Shown: one piece after another, positions 1 through 8,643 of the stretch | How positions within the stretch are numbered: position 1 is the first letter of the stretch | Layout of the letters: every line of letters starts with the position of its first letter | NCBI GenBank assembly: GCA_050998615.1 | Contig: JBPCQA010000059.1 | Span: forward strand, 36,551-100,550 | Length of the DNA stretch: 64,000 bases | Direction of reading: 5' to 3' | Source of the DNA: JBPCQA01 sp050998615 | Lineage (GTDB): Bacteria; Actinomycetota; Actinomycetes; Propionibacteriales; Nocardioidaceae | The notes under the pieces: model-generated | Told to the model about the DNA's origin: nothing | The model's input: the letters and a program-made list of their open reading frames with translations, nothing else | Database searches by the model: none | Made by a program: the position numbers and the translations under genes

Positions 1-858
1 GCCGAGCGCACGAAGTGACACGCTGGTTTCGCCGAGGGAAGGCAGCACTCGCTCGATGTAGGACATGAACGTTTCGTTGGGGCCGACGACGAGCACACCT
101 CCGGTTTCGTAGCGGCGACGGTCGCTGTAGAGCAAATAGGCGGCCCGATGCAGCGCGACAACCGTCTTGCCGGTGCCGGGCCCACCTGTGATGGCGGTCA
201 CGCCCCGATGGGGTGCGCGGATCGCATTGTCCTGTTCACGCTGGATCGTGGCCACGATCGAGTGCATCGAACGGTCCCGACTGCGACTCAGCGCGGCGAG
301 CAACGCGCCTTCGCCGACGACGACGAGGTCGTCACCGGCCGCGTCAGCGTCGAGCAGGTCGTCTTCGATACCCACGACTTTGTCGCCCGCGCACTGCAGC
401 ACTCGACGGCGTACGACGCCAGCCGGGTCCTGCGCCGTCGCTTGGTAGAACACCGCGGCGGCCGGCGCACGCCAGTCGATGAGCAACACCTCACGGTCGG
501 CATCTCGCAACCCGAGCCGGCCGATGTATCGTGTGGCGGCATCACGCATGTCCAGGCGGCCGAAGACCAGCCCCTCGTGGGCGGTGTCCAGCGTGGCGAG
601 CCGCCTACCGGCCTGGAACACGATCGCATCCCGCTCGACCAGGCCGCCCTCGTTTCCGAGCCGAGCCCGTGCGTGCCCTTCAGCGGCCAGCGCCCGGGCC
701 GATCTGGCAGCCGCTTCGAGCCGTGTGTAGATGTGGTCGACAATGGCCTGTTCGTGCTTGATCTCCTGCTCGCCGGCGCGCTCGCGCAGCGACTGGTTAA
801 GAGCCCGCGCGGATAGGGAGTCGCCGGGCTCGCGGGCCCTAAGACTATGGTTCGACAC
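1..858 (-). CDS. HelD/HelR-like UvrD-superfamily ATPase, N-terminal part (runs off the window)
   Basis: The 286 visible residues begin with an Arg/Glu-rich alpha-helical stretch likely to form the N-terminal coiled coil of HelD proteins. An RNA-polymerase-helicase-type middle follows (LLIDWRAPAAAVFYQAT), then the Walker A motif GGPGTGKT at residues 225-232, with VALHRAAYLLY behind it as in UvrD/HelD ATPases. GTG at 858 is chosen because GGGGAGGA lies nine bases upstream and no in-frame ATG fits. HelD proteins bind RNA polymerase and help release stalled or antibiotic-bound enzyme; that role is taken from the family. Motifs II to VI would lie beyond the left edge. A rifampicin-tolerance role (HelR) cannot be judged. 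Confidence 0.85.
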   Translation of the reverse strand, partial: MSNHSLRAREPGDSLSARALNQSLRERAGEQEIKHEQAIVDHIYTRLEAAARSARALAAEGHARARLGNEGGLVERDAIVFQAGRRLATLDTAHEGLVFGRLDMRDAATRYIGRLGLRDADREVLLIDWRAPAAAVFYQATAQDPAGVVRRRVLQCAGDKVVGIEDDLLDADAAGDDLVVVGEGALLAALSRSRDRSMHSIVATIQREQDNAIRAPHRGVTAITGGPGTGKTVVALHRAAYLLYSDRRRYETGGVLVVGPNETFMSYIERVLPSLGETSVSLRALG

Positions 859-1053
859 TGCTTCGGGTCCTCCCCACGGCTGTTGGGTGGCATCCCCACG
901 CCATTGGCGGCCGCTCCGGCCACCAACTCGCAGGGCTCGCTGAGCTCACCTGCTGGCTGGCTGCGTTCTCCACATGGGGAACGCTCAATCTTGCCACACG
1001 CGTTCGGCCGCGCTGCGCCAACATGCGGCGTCTTCCGCAAACCGCGCGTCACC

Positions 1054-1106
1054 TTGCGCCAAGGTGAGACGCTCAGCCGGCCCGGGCGAGCTGTGCGTCG
1101 GAGCTT
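1054..1106 (+). repeat. Dispersed repeat copy 1 in the HelD/MFS divergent intergenic region
   Basis: The 332-base spacer 859-1190 holds no convincing gene. It contains a stretch starting TTGCGCCAAGGTGAG that is matched, with about ten differences and one gap over some 52 bases, at 32672-32723 upstream of paaN. Its function is unknown. Confidence 0.5.
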
Positions 1107-1190
1107 CCCGGGCCCCGCTGCGTGCCAACAGCTACCGGTGTGACGCAAATTCCTTCGCGATGACCGTCTTGATGTGTGGGACAGTGAAGC

Positions 1191-2627
1191 GTGAGCGACG
1201 GGGTGACCTATGACTCCCACGCCGGTCGCGGCGTGCTCGCTGCGGCAGTTCTCGGGTCGGGAATGGCGTTGCTGGACGGCACGGTCGTCAACGTCGCCTT
1301 GAAGCGGATCGGCAGCGACCTCGGTGCCAGCCTGGCCGAGCTGCAGTGGATCACCAACGCCTACCTGCTCGCCCTCGCGTCGCTGATCTTGATCGGTGGC
1401 TCGCTGGGTGACCGCCTCGGGCGCCGGCGGGTCTTCGTTGTCGGTGTGGTGTGGTTCACGGTGGCTTCGGTGGGGTGCGGCGCGGCTCCCAGCGCGCCGC
1501 TGCTGATCGGGGCGCGAGCCCTCCAAGGCGTGGGTGCGGCGCTGTTGACACCGGGCAGCCTGGCGATGATCCAGGGCGCCTTTCGCCCAGACGCGCGGGC
1601 CCGGGCCATCGGCGCCTGGGCGGGGCTGGGAGGCATCGTGGCGGCGATCGGCCCCTTCTTGGGGGGCTGGCTGGTGCAGTACGCGAGCTGGCGCTGGGTT
1701 TTCTTCATCAACGTCCCGCTGGCTGTGGCGACGGTGGTCATCACGGCGCGTTATGTCCCCGAGACCCAAGATGCGCAGGCTTCACACCACTTCGATCTGA
1801 TCGGGGCCACGCTTGCCGTGCTGGGCTTGGGCGGCGTCACGTTCGCGTTGATAGAAGCCAACAGCCGTCCAACGCCGATCGTCACGATCAGCGCGGTCAT
1901 CGGGATAGCGGCGGCCATCGGGTTCATCCTGCTGGAGCGCGCAGCGAGGCAGCCGATGATGCCCACAAACTTGTTCGCCTCTCGTCAGTTCAGCGGCGCG
2001 AACGCGATGACACTCGTCGTGTACGGCGCGTTGGGCGCGATGTTGTTCTTCCTGGTGCTGCAGCTTCAGACGAGTGCCGGCTACGGGCCGCTCCAGGCGG
2101 GTGTCGCGACGTTGCCGATCACGGTGGTGATGCTTTTTCTCGCCTCGCGGGGGGGAGCGCTGGCGAGTCGAATCGGGCCTCGCCTCCCGATGGCTCTCGG
2201 CCCGCTGGTGTGTGCGGCCGGTATCGCGTTGTTGACTCGGATTCAAGATCACGTGACCTACTGGGTCGACGTGTTCCCCGGCGTCACGATCTTCGCGCTC
2301 GGGTTGGCGTTGTTGGTGGCCCCGCTCACCGCGACGGTGCTCGCGGCGGCACCTGACCGCCACGCTGGCATCGCCAGCGGAATCAACAACGCGGTTGCCC
2401 GCGGCGGCTCACTGCTCGCGGTCGCGGCACTGCCCACCGTGGTGGGCTTGCATGGCGAGGAGTACGCCAACCCGCTCGTGTTCGGCGCTGGTTACCGCGC
2501 CGCCATGTGGATCTGCGTGGTGCTGCTCACCCTCGGCGCCGCGATTTCTTGGCTACTGATCCGCAACCCCGACACGCGGACCACACCCGCACCGCCCCGG
2601 CTTGACCCGGCTGCCGGTGCTGACTGA
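1191..2627 (+). CDS. DHA2-family (EmrB/QacA-like) 14-TM MFS drug exporter
   Basis: A 478-residue integral membrane protein. Visible DHA2 signatures are LDGTVVNVAL in TM1, the motif A loop GDRLGRRRVF, the antiporter motif C region GPFLGGWLV and the following WRWVFFINVP. The length and number of hydrophobic segments fit 14 transmembrane helices. Such proteins export drugs or amphipathic compounds in exchange for protons; the substrate cannot be told. Start GTG at 1191; no regulator gene is adjacent. It is divergent from the HelD-like gene, with a 332-base spacer. Confidence 0.88.
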   Translation: MSDGVTYDSHAGRGVLAAAVLGSGMALLDGTVVNVALKRIGSDLGASLAELQWITNAYLLALASLILIGGSLGDRLGRRRVFVVGVVWFTVASVGCGAAPSAPLLIGARALQGVGAALLTPGSLAMIQGAFRPDARARAIGAWAGLGGIVAAIGPFLGGWLVQYASWRWVFFINVPLAVATVVITARYVPETQDAQASHHFDLIGATLAVLGLGGVTFALIEANSRPTPIVTISAVIGIAAAIGFILLERAARQPMMPTNLFASRQFSGANAMTLVVYGALGAMLFFLVLQLQTSAGYGPLQAGVATLPITVVMLFLASRGGALASRIGPRLPMALGPLVCAAGIALLTRIQDHVTYWVDVFPGVTIFALGLALLVAPLTATVLAAAPDRHAGIASGINNAVARGGSLLAVAALPTVVGLHGEEYANPLVFGAGYRAAMWICVVLLTLGAAISWLLIRNPDTRTTPAPPRLDPAAGAD

Positions 2628-2753
2628 TGGGCGGGCCGTCGTTGACTCGCCGACCCGTGTCGAGCCTGCCATTGTGGGTACCGGCAAAGTGGACAGCAAG
2701 TGACGCTTGATCGTGGTCCATGTGCCCGGTGCAGCAACGACGAGCGCATCGAA

Positions 2754-2816
2754 CGGAGGGGAGCGCCCACGTGTCGTTGTCCCTCCGTATGTTGCCTGCG
2801 GCGGGGCAGCGGCAAC
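2754..2816 (+). promoter_or_regulatory. Two adjacent hairpins upstream of dedA
   Basis: CGGAGGG (2754-2760) pairs with CCCTCCG (2781-2787), and GTTGCC (2791-2796) with GGCAAC (2811-2816), about 45 bases before the dedA start. They could be the terminator of the MFS gene or a leader structure. There is no U tract and no riboswitch class I recognise. Confidence 0.35.
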
Positions 2817-2860
2817 CCAAGCACGCTGGTCAGTGATCGCGTGATACTCGCAGGACAGCG

Positions 2861-3499
2861 ATGAGCGGCGCCCAGCAGCTGCCCGGCGTACTCGCGACCC
2901 TGGAGCCGATCCTCAATCAGTACGGTTATCTGGCAGTCGGCGGGTTCATCACCTTGGAGGACTTCGGTGTGCCCGTCCCCGGTGAGACGATCCTGATCGC
3001 GGCCGCCGTCTACGCGGGGGCCGGCAAGCTGAACATCGCGCTGGTCGTGCTGATCGGTGTCGTCGCTGCAGTGGTAGGTGACAACATCGGCTATGCGATC
3101 GGTCACTTCGGCGGCCGGCAGTTGGTGCTGCGCTACGGGCGCTACGTCTTCATCACTGCCGAGCGGCTCGACAAGGCGCAGGGCTTCTTCGAGCGTCACG
3201 GTGGCAAGGTCGTCACTGTGGCGCGGTTCATCGAGGGCTTGCGGCAGGCCAACGGGATCGTGGCCGGGATCTCTGGCATGGCGTGGCCGCGGTTTTTGAT
3301 CTTCAACCTGCTCGGTGCGGTGCTCTGGGTTGGCGCGTGGTCCTGCCTTGGCTACTTCTCGGGCAACCACATCAATGCGATCTACGGTCAGGTGCACCGG
3401 TATACCGGCTATCTGGTGATCGCGGTCGCGCTCGCCATCGTCGCGCTGATCGTGCGTGCCGTCGTACGGCGTCGCCGGTCCAGGCAGCGCCACGCCTGA
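2861..3499 (+). CDS. DedA-family (SNARE-associated/VTT) membrane protein
   Basis: A 212-residue protein with an N-terminal re-entrant region containing FGVPVPGETIL, a central helix pair, and the family segment RFIEGLRQANGIVAGISGMAWPRFLIFNLLGAVLWVGAW. The C-terminus is a basic cytosolic tail (RRRRSRQRHA). DedA/VTT proteins are linked to undecaprenyl-phosphate or phospholipid flipping and to membrane homeostasis. The basic residues expected in the family (the ARFIEGLR region) are present. A second DedA paralogue lies at 36.7-37.4 kb. Substrate unknown. Confidence 0.88.
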   Translation: MSGAQQLPGVLATLEPILNQYGYLAVGGFITLEDFGVPVPGETILIAAAVYAGAGKLNIALVVLIGVVAAVVGDNIGYAIGHFGGRQLVLRYGRYVFITAERLDKAQGFFERHGGKVVTVARFIEGLRQANGIVAGISGMAWPRFLIFNLLGAVLWVGAWSCLGYFSGNHINAIYGQVHRYTGYLVIAVALAIVALIVRAVVRRRRSRQRHA

Positions 3500-3520
3500 A
3501 CATTTGGCGGACCTCAGCCC

Positions 3521-3578
3521 CACGGTGGTTGAGGCGCGAGCGTCCCCCGACGGTGGTCGAGGAGCGCCAGCGAGCGTC
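3521..3578. repeat. Dispersed GGTGGTTGAGG repeat, copy 1
   Basis: Two close copies of the motif CGGTGGTYGAGG, each followed by GAGCG-type runs, lie between the 3' end of dedA and the 3' end of the interrupted HNH gene. Related copies lie at about 28.7, 32.6 and 36.35 kb, all at or just past gene ends. Confidence 0.6.
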
Positions 3579-3627
3579 TTGGTAACAGCCGGCCAGATGG
3601 TGTGCCATCTCGTGCCATCCTCGGTAG

Positions 3628-3890
3628 TTAGCCGGGTTCTCGTGGGCGGCCGGGTTGTCGTCGCCGGCCGTGGGATCGGTGGAAACGTTGGTGGCGTAGG
3701 GGTTGTTGGTGTGGGTCGATTCGGGTGGGTGGGATGATCTCGGGCACCCCGTCGGTGGCCATCACGATGGCCCATTCGCCCTTGTGGAGCAAATGGTGAT
3801 GCCAGGTGCACAGTAAACACCCATTGGTCAGGTCGGTGGGTCCACCGCGCGACCACGCGGTGATGTGATGGGATTCGCACCATCCTGGTG
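3628..3890 (-). pseudogene. C-terminal part of split 13E12/DUF222 HNH endonuclease gene
   Basis: Reading minus from 3890 gives APGWCESHHITAWSRGGPTD, then LTNGCLLCTWHHHLLHKGEW and a stop TAA at 3628-3630. This is the HNH nuclease domain of the 13E12/DUF222 family: HH, the W..GG.T.L.N core, C..HH and the last H are all there. The segment has no start of its own. Its missing N-terminal part lies 8.8 kb away at 12690-13891 on the same strand and ends exactly where this begins. The two were one gene of roughly 490 codons before the element inserted. Confidence 0.88.
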
Positions 3891-3902
3891 CACGGTAACG
3901 TC
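3880..3902. other. attL of the serine-integrase element
   Basis: The chromosomal HNH coding sequence (plus strand ...CATCCTGGT) ends at the dinucleotide GC (3890-3891). Element sequence ACGGTAAC follows. With the right end, an attP GTTAC-TGG-GC-ACG-GTAAC can be rebuilt, symmetric about GC, as expected for a serine integrase that cuts with a 2-base overlap. The exact dinucleotide is inferred. Confidence 0.7.
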
Positions 3903-3917
3903 TGATACTGTACTTGC

Positions 3918-5273
3918 ATGAGAGCTGCCCTGTACCTGAGACAGTCCCGCGATGCGTTGCAGAACGGGCTGGCGGTGGAACGCCAACGCCAAGACTGCGA
4001 GAAGCTGGCAGCCGAACGCGGCTGGACGATCACCGCCACCTTGACCGATAACGACCTGTCCGCTTCCAACGGCAAGACCAGACCCGACTATGAGCGGCTG
4101 CTGCGGATGGTCGATGACCACGCGATAGATGTGATCGTCGCCTACCACGTGGACCGCCTGACCCGCCGCCTTGCCGACCTAGAACACCTGATCCAACGGT
4201 GTGAGAAGGCCGGCGTTCGGGTCGCCACCGTCTCCGGTGACATCGACCTGTCTACCGACGCGGGCCGGTTGGTGGGCCGTATTCTCGGGTCGGTGGCAGC
4301 CGGGGAGGTCGAGCGGAAGTCTGCTCGGCAGAAGCGGGCTGCGTTGCAGGCAGCCGAATCAGGCAAGCCGCCGTCACGGCGTGCGTTCGGGTTTACCAAC
4401 GGCGACCATGACCCGATCGAGGCACCCGCGTTGCAGGAGCTGTACCGGTTGGTTCTGGCCGGAATGTCAATGCTCGCGGCGACCAGGTGGCTCAACGAAC
4501 GCGGCCACGTCACCACGACCGGCAAGGTGTGGGATCGTTCGTCGACCCGCAAGATGTTGCTCAACCCGCGCAACGCCGGGCTACGTGCCCACAATGGGAC
4601 GGTGGTTGCTCAGGGCCAGTGGCAGCCGATCATCGACGAAGCGACCTGGCGGGCGGTGGTGGAGCTGGTGGCCGACCCGTCGCGGCGACGTGAGCCGGTC
4701 GGTGGCCGTTGGCTCGGCAGTGGGCTGTTCCGCTGCTGGTGCGGTGCCCGCTGCCGCGTCAACTACTCCCATCACCATTCCCGGGTCTACCAGTGCAAGG
4801 CGCATTCGCACTTGTCCCGCAACGCCGAACCGATCGAGGAGGTTGTAATCGCCGCCATCGTGGCCAGGCTGCGCCAGCCCGACCTGGCCGGGCTGCTGGC
4901 CACAGAAACCAACGCCGACGTACCCGCGTTGCGCGACCAGGCCGCCGCCGAACGGCTGAGGCTGGACCAGGTCGCCGCCGACTACGCCGAGGGGCTTCTC
5001 ACCGGCAGGCAAGTGCAGATCGCCACCGACAAGATCACCGCCCGGCTGGAATCCACCGAGCAAGCGCTCACCGAAGCCGGGCGGGGTGCCCGGCTCGGGC
5101 CGCTGATCAGCGCTCCCGACCCAGGGCAGGCGTGGCTCGACGCCGATCTCGACATACGGCGTACGGTGCTCGACACCTTGGCGACCGTGACAATCCTGCC
5201 GGGGGCGATGGGCCGCGTCCCGTTCGACCCCGAATCGGTGCGCATCGAGTGGAAGGGCGACGGCAGCACCTGA
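3918..5273 (+). CDS. Large serine recombinase (integrase) of the element
   Basis: A 451-residue protein. The N-terminal resolvase domain begins YLRQSRD, with the catalytic serine at about residue 10, followed by DNDLSASNGKTRPDYERLL and DRLTRRLADLEHLI. A recombinase domain follows (residues about 150-260), then a zinc-ribbon-like segment FRCWCGARCRVNY...YQCKAH, then a coiled-coil stretch. It would catalyse attP x attB integration into the 13E12 gene, with excision needing a directionality factor (candidate at 11493). ATG 3918 lies 27 bases from the crossover, so part of its promoter may come from the flanking chromosome when integrated. Confidence 0.95.
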   Translation: MRAALYLRQSRDALQNGLAVERQRQDCEKLAAERGWTITATLTDNDLSASNGKTRPDYERLLRMVDDHAIDVIVAYHVDRLTRRLADLEHLIQRCEKAGVRVATVSGDIDLSTDAGRLVGRILGSVAAGEVERKSARQKRAALQAAESGKPPSRRAFGFTNGDHDPIEAPALQELYRLVLAGMSMLAATRWLNERGHVTTTGKVWDRSSTRKMLLNPRNAGLRAHNGTVVAQGQWQPIIDEATWRAVVELVADPSRRREPVGGRWLGSGLFRCWCGARCRVNYSHHHSRVYQCKAHSHLSRNAEPIEEVVIAAIVARLRQPDLAGLLATETNADVPALRDQAAAERLRLDQVAADYAEGLLTGRQVQIATDKITARLESTEQALTEAGRGARLGPLISAPDPGQAWLDADLDIRRTVLDTLATVTILPGAMGRVPFDPESVRIEWKGDGST

Positions 5274-5572
5274 TGGCGCTGCAGAAGCGCGACAAGACGG
5301 TGCTGCATGTTCGCGTCGACGTGCTGTGCGCGGTGAACCGGACGCACCAACTCGGCGTCGCGGTCCTGTACCTGGAGCCGCATCCCCAAGCCGGCCGGCT
5401 CGTGGTCGGCAACGGGCTCGTCTTCGACGAGCACGGTCGGGCCTCAGTCGACTGTCCCGAGTGCGCAGTCGTCGGCAGGGGCCGCGATCAACGGATCAGC
5501 CGCCGACGGCTCGTCGCACGCGCGCACGAGCTGTTGGCCGTTGGCCGCACCGAGGGGAAATTACAAGCCTGA
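5273..5572 (+). CDS. Element small protein of unknown function (CPEC motif)
   Basis: A 99-residue protein starting at ATG 5273, whose A is the last base of the integrase stop (TGATG), so it is probably translationally coupled to the integrase. It has a VLHVRVDVLCAVN beta-like start and a CPEC pair near residue 61, then a basic C-terminus (RDQRISRRRLVARAHELL). No family recognised. Confidence 0.65.
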   Translation: MALQKRDKTVLHVRVDVLCAVNRTHQLGVAVLYLEPHPQAGRLVVGNGLVFDEHGRASVDCPECAVVGRGRDQRISRRRLVARAHELLAVGRTEGKLQA

Positions 5573-5713
5573 GGTTCTGCCCGGGGGTGTGGTAGCCTCT
5601 TGCCTAACAGGTCGGCAACAGTGACCGGGCGGTCTCTCGCCCTCCCGAACGCGAGAGCAGGCGCAGCCTTAGTCGGGATGCGCAAGAATCCTCAACGTCT
5701 GAGGTGTCTTGCC
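5573..5713 (+). promoter_or_regulatory. Short non-coding gap with hairpin upstream of 5714 ORF
   Basis: CTCTCG and CGAGAG flank a 12-base loop around 5631-5656 in the gap between two element ORFs. This may be a terminator/promoter junction between the integrase unit and the replication unit. No clear -10/-35 pair is seen. Confidence 0.3.
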
Positions 5714-5947
5714 ATGTCCCGCAAAGCTCCCGCCGTGGCGTCTGCCCACGGCACCCTCGCCGCGATGAAGCGGCATCATCCCGATAGCCCGGCCATTGTC
5801 GGCGCGACCCGCGATCTGGCCGCTGAGAAGCTGGCCGATTATGTCGCCCGCATCGTCGGAGCCGCCCCACCATTGACCGCCGAGCAGCTCGACCGGATCG
5901 CCTGCGTCTTGCGTACGGCTGGTGGTGGCCCAGATGCCGCCGCCTGA
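5714..5947 (+). CDS. Small actinobacterial prophage-type protein
   Basis: 77 residues: a polar start (MSRKAPAVASAHGTLAAMKR), then an amphipathic helix AAEKLADYVARIVGAAPPLTAEQLDRIACVLR. ATG 5714 is chosen over the upstream frame-open start at 5600 because GAGGTG lies seven bases before it. The PLTAEQLDRIA pattern is familiar from short hypothetical proteins of actinobacterial prophage-like elements, but no function is known to me. Its end overlaps the next gene. Confidence 0.7.
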   Translation: MSRKAPAVASAHGTLAAMKRHHPDSPAIVGATRDLAAEKLADYVARIVGAAPPLTAEQLDRIACVLRTAGGGPDAAA

Positions 5948-8168
5948 CCCACGAGAAAGCCGCCCCGGCGACAAGACCGGAGCGGCATTCACACCCGACC
6001 CATCCGCATGGCTCAAGCTAGGTCGAAGTCTACCCGCCGGCGACGACGAAACCGCTCGGCGCGCCCGCCGACCCGACTACGGCCTTGCCTTGTTTCCCCA
6101 ACATGCCGAGATGCTCGAAGCGTCCGGTGTCCCACCCGACCATGCTCGATCTCGCGGTTACCGGAGCGTCGACCAGAAGACCCGGCTCGAGCAGATCAAG
6201 GTCACCAGAGCCGGCCGCAACAACATACCCGGTCTTCTTGTCCCCCAGCTGCGCCCGGACGGGTCGACGTGGGGATACCAATATCGGCCAGATTCCCCAC
6301 GGCTGCGCGACGGCAAGCCGGTCAAGTACGAGACGCCCACCGGCCAACGCAACGGCATTGACGTGCCGCCTGGCGTCGGACCCCAGCTCGACGACCCCAG
6401 CATTCCGCTGTGGGTGACCGAAGGCGTCAAGAAGGCCGACGCCGCCGCCGTCAATGGGTTGTGTTGTGTCGCGTTGCCTGGCGTGTGGTCGTGGGTCGGC
6501 AAGGGTGGCGTCGTCGTCCCCGACTGGCGAGACATCGTGCTCGACGGCAGGCGGGTCGTGTTGGCGTTCGATTCCGACGTGACCCGCAAGCGGGCCGTCC
6601 GGTCTGCCTTGGATGCGTTGGCCGGGTACTTATCGACCAGGGGTGCCAAGGTCGAATACTTGCATCTGCCCGACGACGACGCGGCCAAGTGTGGGCTCGA
6701 TGACTACCTGACCGCCGGCAACGTCGTTGCCGATCTGTGGCGGCTGGTGAGACCCGACCCGCCGGCCGTGGCCGATGTCCAACCGGCCACGACCGTGGAC
6801 GGTTCCCCGCCGCCTGGCCCGGTGGCCGGCACGACGACTCCGGTGATCTTGTCCAGTGCGCTGGACACGTTCGGTCGTTGGCTGCACCTGGACGACACGG
6901 CGCCGATGTTGGCCGTCGCCGCAACCGTGGTGGCGAACCGTGCCGAAGGTGACCCGGTATGGCTGCTGCTGGTCGGACCACCGTCCGGTGGCAAGACCGA
7001 GATTCTGCAGGCCTGCTCACCGCTGCCGTACGTGCTCGGCGCCGCGACGATCTCACCGGCCGCGTTGCTGTCCGGTACCAGCCGCAAGGAGCGCGCCGCC
7101 GACGCGACCGGTGGCCTGCTGCGACAGATCGGCGACTTCGGCATCCTGCTCGCCAAGGACTTCACCAGCGTGCTGTCTCAGAACAAGGACACCGCGAAAG
7201 AGGCGATGGCCGCGCTGCGTGAGGTCTACGACGGGTCATGGGACCGACCGGTAGGCACCGACGGCGGCCGCGTACTTTCGTGGTCGGGCAAGTGCGGGCT
7301 GGTGGGAGGTGTGACCCCGTCGTACGACCGCTACGCCACCATCGTCAACACGCTCGGCGACAGGTTCCTACTGCTACGACTGCCAGACGTGTTGGCCCAC
7401 GAACAGGCGATGTCGGCGCTCGTCAACTTCGAGCACGAGAAGCAGATGCGCGCCGAGCTGGCCGCCGCGATGACCGGTCTGATCGCCGGCGCGGACCTGA
7501 GTCGAGTCCACGAGCCATTGCACGACGACGAGCGAGACGCGCTGATCAGGCTTGCCATCTTCGCAGTTCGTGCCCGTACCGGCGTTGAGCGCGACGGCTA
7601 CAGCGGCGAGCTGCTGGTGTTGCCCCAGGTCGAAGGGCCGGCCCGGCTGGTCAAGGCCATCCGTCGGCTGTATGGCGCGCTCGGCGCCATCGGCGCAGAC
7701 GACGAAACCCGGTGGTCTGTCGTGGTGCGTGTCGCGCTCGACTGCGCCCCAGCCATTCGAGTACCGCTGATGCGGGCGCTGCTGGCCGCCGATGCTCCAC
7801 CGCGAACGTCCGAGCTGGCCCAGACCACCGGAATGGTCACCAAGACCGCGAGCCGACAGCTCGACGACCTGACGTTGCTCGGCATCGCGCAACGGTCCAA
7901 GCTCAGCGATGCGGCCAACTCGCCGGACCTGTGGGAAGCGACGGGGTGGCTGCGCGAGTATTGGCCGAGCATGCCGAAAGTAAGACAGAGAACTACTACT
8001 GGACGCGAAGAGGAAGTTAAAGAAGCTCTCGCAAGTCACCGTTTCAGCGTTCCTACTTCTACGCCCCTTCGTAGTTCTCTGTCTCACTATCCGGGCCGCT
8101 GTCCGACGTGCGGCTACCACGTCGACACCCAAGGCCACGCCGCCGACTGCAACGGTGACGCCGCATGA
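5934..8168 (+). CDS. DUF3854 Toprim-like plus P-loop ATPase: replication (primase/helicase-like) protein
   Basis: About 744 residues. The N-terminal half matches DUF3854: PLWVTEGVKKADAAA, a DWRDI.LDGR stretch, then VVLAFDSDVTRKRAVRSAL and GLDDYL, a Toprim-like acidic fold (residues about 160-270). A P-loop ATPase domain follows, with LLLVGPPSGGKTE (about residue 350) and conserved ISPAALLSGTSRKERA and DFTSVLSQNK segments. A winged-helix-like segment (RTSELAQTTGMVTKTASRQLDDL) sits near residue 630. The C-terminus has a small zinc-binding pattern CPTCGYHVDTQGHAADC. It probably starts replication of the excised element. GTG 5922 is an alternative start. Confidence 0.82.
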   Translation: MPPPDPRESRPGDKTGAAFTPDPSAWLKLGRSLPAGDDETARRARRPDYGLALFPQHAEMLEASGVPPDHARSRGYRSVDQKTRLEQIKVTRAGRNNIPGLLVPQLRPDGSTWGYQYRPDSPRLRDGKPVKYETPTGQRNGIDVPPGVGPQLDDPSIPLWVTEGVKKADAAAVNGLCCVALPGVWSWVGKGGVVVPDWRDIVLDGRRVVLAFDSDVTRKRAVRSALDALAGYLSTRGAKVEYLHLPDDDAAKCGLDDYLTAGNVVADLWRLVRPDPPAVADVQPATTVDGSPPPGPVAGTTTPVILSSALDTFGRWLHLDDTAPMLAVAATVVANRAEGDPVWLLLVGPPSGGKTEILQACSPLPYVLGAATISPAALLSGTSRKERAADATGGLLRQIGDFGILLAKDFTSVLSQNKDTAKEAMAALREVYDGSWDRPVGTDGGRVLSWSGKCGLVGGVTPSYDRYATIVNTLGDRFLLLRLPDVLAHEQAMSALVNFEHEKQMRAELAAAMTGLIAGADLSRVHEPLHDDERDALIRLAIFAVRARTGVERDGYSGELLVLPQVEGPARLVKAIRRLYGALGAIGADDETRWSVVVRVALDCAPAIRVPLMRALLAADAPPRTSELAQTTGMVTKTASRQLDDLTLLGIAQRSKLSDAANSPDLWEATGWLREYWPSMPKVRQRTTTGREEEVKEALASHRFSVPTSTPLRSSLSHYPGRCPTCGYHVDTQGHAADCNGDAA

Positions 8169-8281
8169 ACGCGCTCGCGTACGTCGTGTCGTGGCCGCTG
8201 CTCGGCGTGTTGGCCGGGTTCGCCTTGTCGGCCGCCGTCGGCCTGTTGCTCAACCGGCGAAACCGGAGGCACCGACGATGA
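8165..8281 (+). CDS. 38-residue single-pass membrane protein
   Basis: ATG 8165 overlaps the stop of the preceding gene (ATGA). The product is one hydrophobic helix (SWPLLGVLAGFALSAAVGLL) followed by a very basic end (NRRNRRHRR), so inside-positive topology is expected. No family recognised. The tight overlaps on both sides argue that it is translated. Confidence 0.55.
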   Translation: MNALAYVVSWPLLGVLAGFALSAAVGLLLNRRNRRHRR

Positions 8282-8421
8282 AAGCCGGCACGACCAACCC
8301 AGCACCGACCCGCTGCGCGGCGTGCGGCGCCGACAGATACAGCTGCGGCATCAAGGCCGGGCTCAGCGGCCGGCGCTGCTGCGGCGACTGCACACACCAA
8401 CCGGACGGGAAGACGCCGTGA
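8278..8421 (+). CDS. 47-residue cysteine-rich (zinc-ribbon-like) protein
   Basis: ATG 8278 overlaps the previous stop (ATGA). The cysteines in CAACG and in the CCGDC region form a four-cysteine zinc-knuckle pattern. It may be a small DNA- or protein-binding factor; function unknown. Confidence 0.55.
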   Translation: MKAGTTNPAPTRCAACGADRYSCGIKAGLSGRRCCGDCTHQPDGKTP

Positions 8422-8636
8422 CTGACCGTATGCGGCTGTGTGCACGATTACGGTCACGCGGTGGGACAACCACCCCACCACGACCCAGCGGGCGCTCACA
8501 GCGCCACACAGCGGCTCCCAGCCGGTGGAGGGGGTCGGTGAAATCTCCAGCAGCGGCGTCCGGTCATGACCCGTCCCAGCTTGACGTGCATGCGTGCGAC
8601 CGTCGCGTCCGTTTTTTCCCACCGAACAGAAAGTGA
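8418..8636 (+). CDS. Doubtful 72-residue ORF overlapping an inverted repeat
   Basis: GTG 8418 overlaps the previous stop (GTGA), giving an Arg/Ser/Pro-rich peptide without recognisable features. Positions 8530-8579 inside it are copy A of a 50-bp element repeated in inverted orientation at 11407-11456. The stretch may therefore be regulatory and not coding. Confidence 0.25.
   Translation: MTDRMRLCARLRSRGGTTTPPRPSGRSQRHTAAPSRWRGSVKSPAAASGHDPSQLDVHACDRRVRFFPPNRK
8530..8579 (-). repeat. 50-bp inverted repeat, copy A
   Basis: On minus it reads CTGGGACGGGTCATG, 16 variable bases, GGAGATTTCAC, two bases, ACCCCC. Copy B at 11407-11456 on plus has the same blocks with identical spacing. Together they bracket the terminase/capsid module of the element. 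Confidence 0.75.
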
Positions 8637-8643
8637 GCACACC

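Noticed and set aside
288..1769. 493-codon minus ORF over the HelD and MFS genes
   Set aside because: It is a shadow frame: both genes beneath it have clear motifs in other frames, and its product is low-complexity Arg/Ser/Pro.
2754..2816. Riboswitch upstream of dedA
   Set aside because: Only simple hairpins; no known aptamer consensus could be matched by eye.
2492..4075. 527-codon minus ORF across the DedA gene and integrase start
   Set aside because: Antisense to well-supported genes, with no domain and a compositionally biased product.
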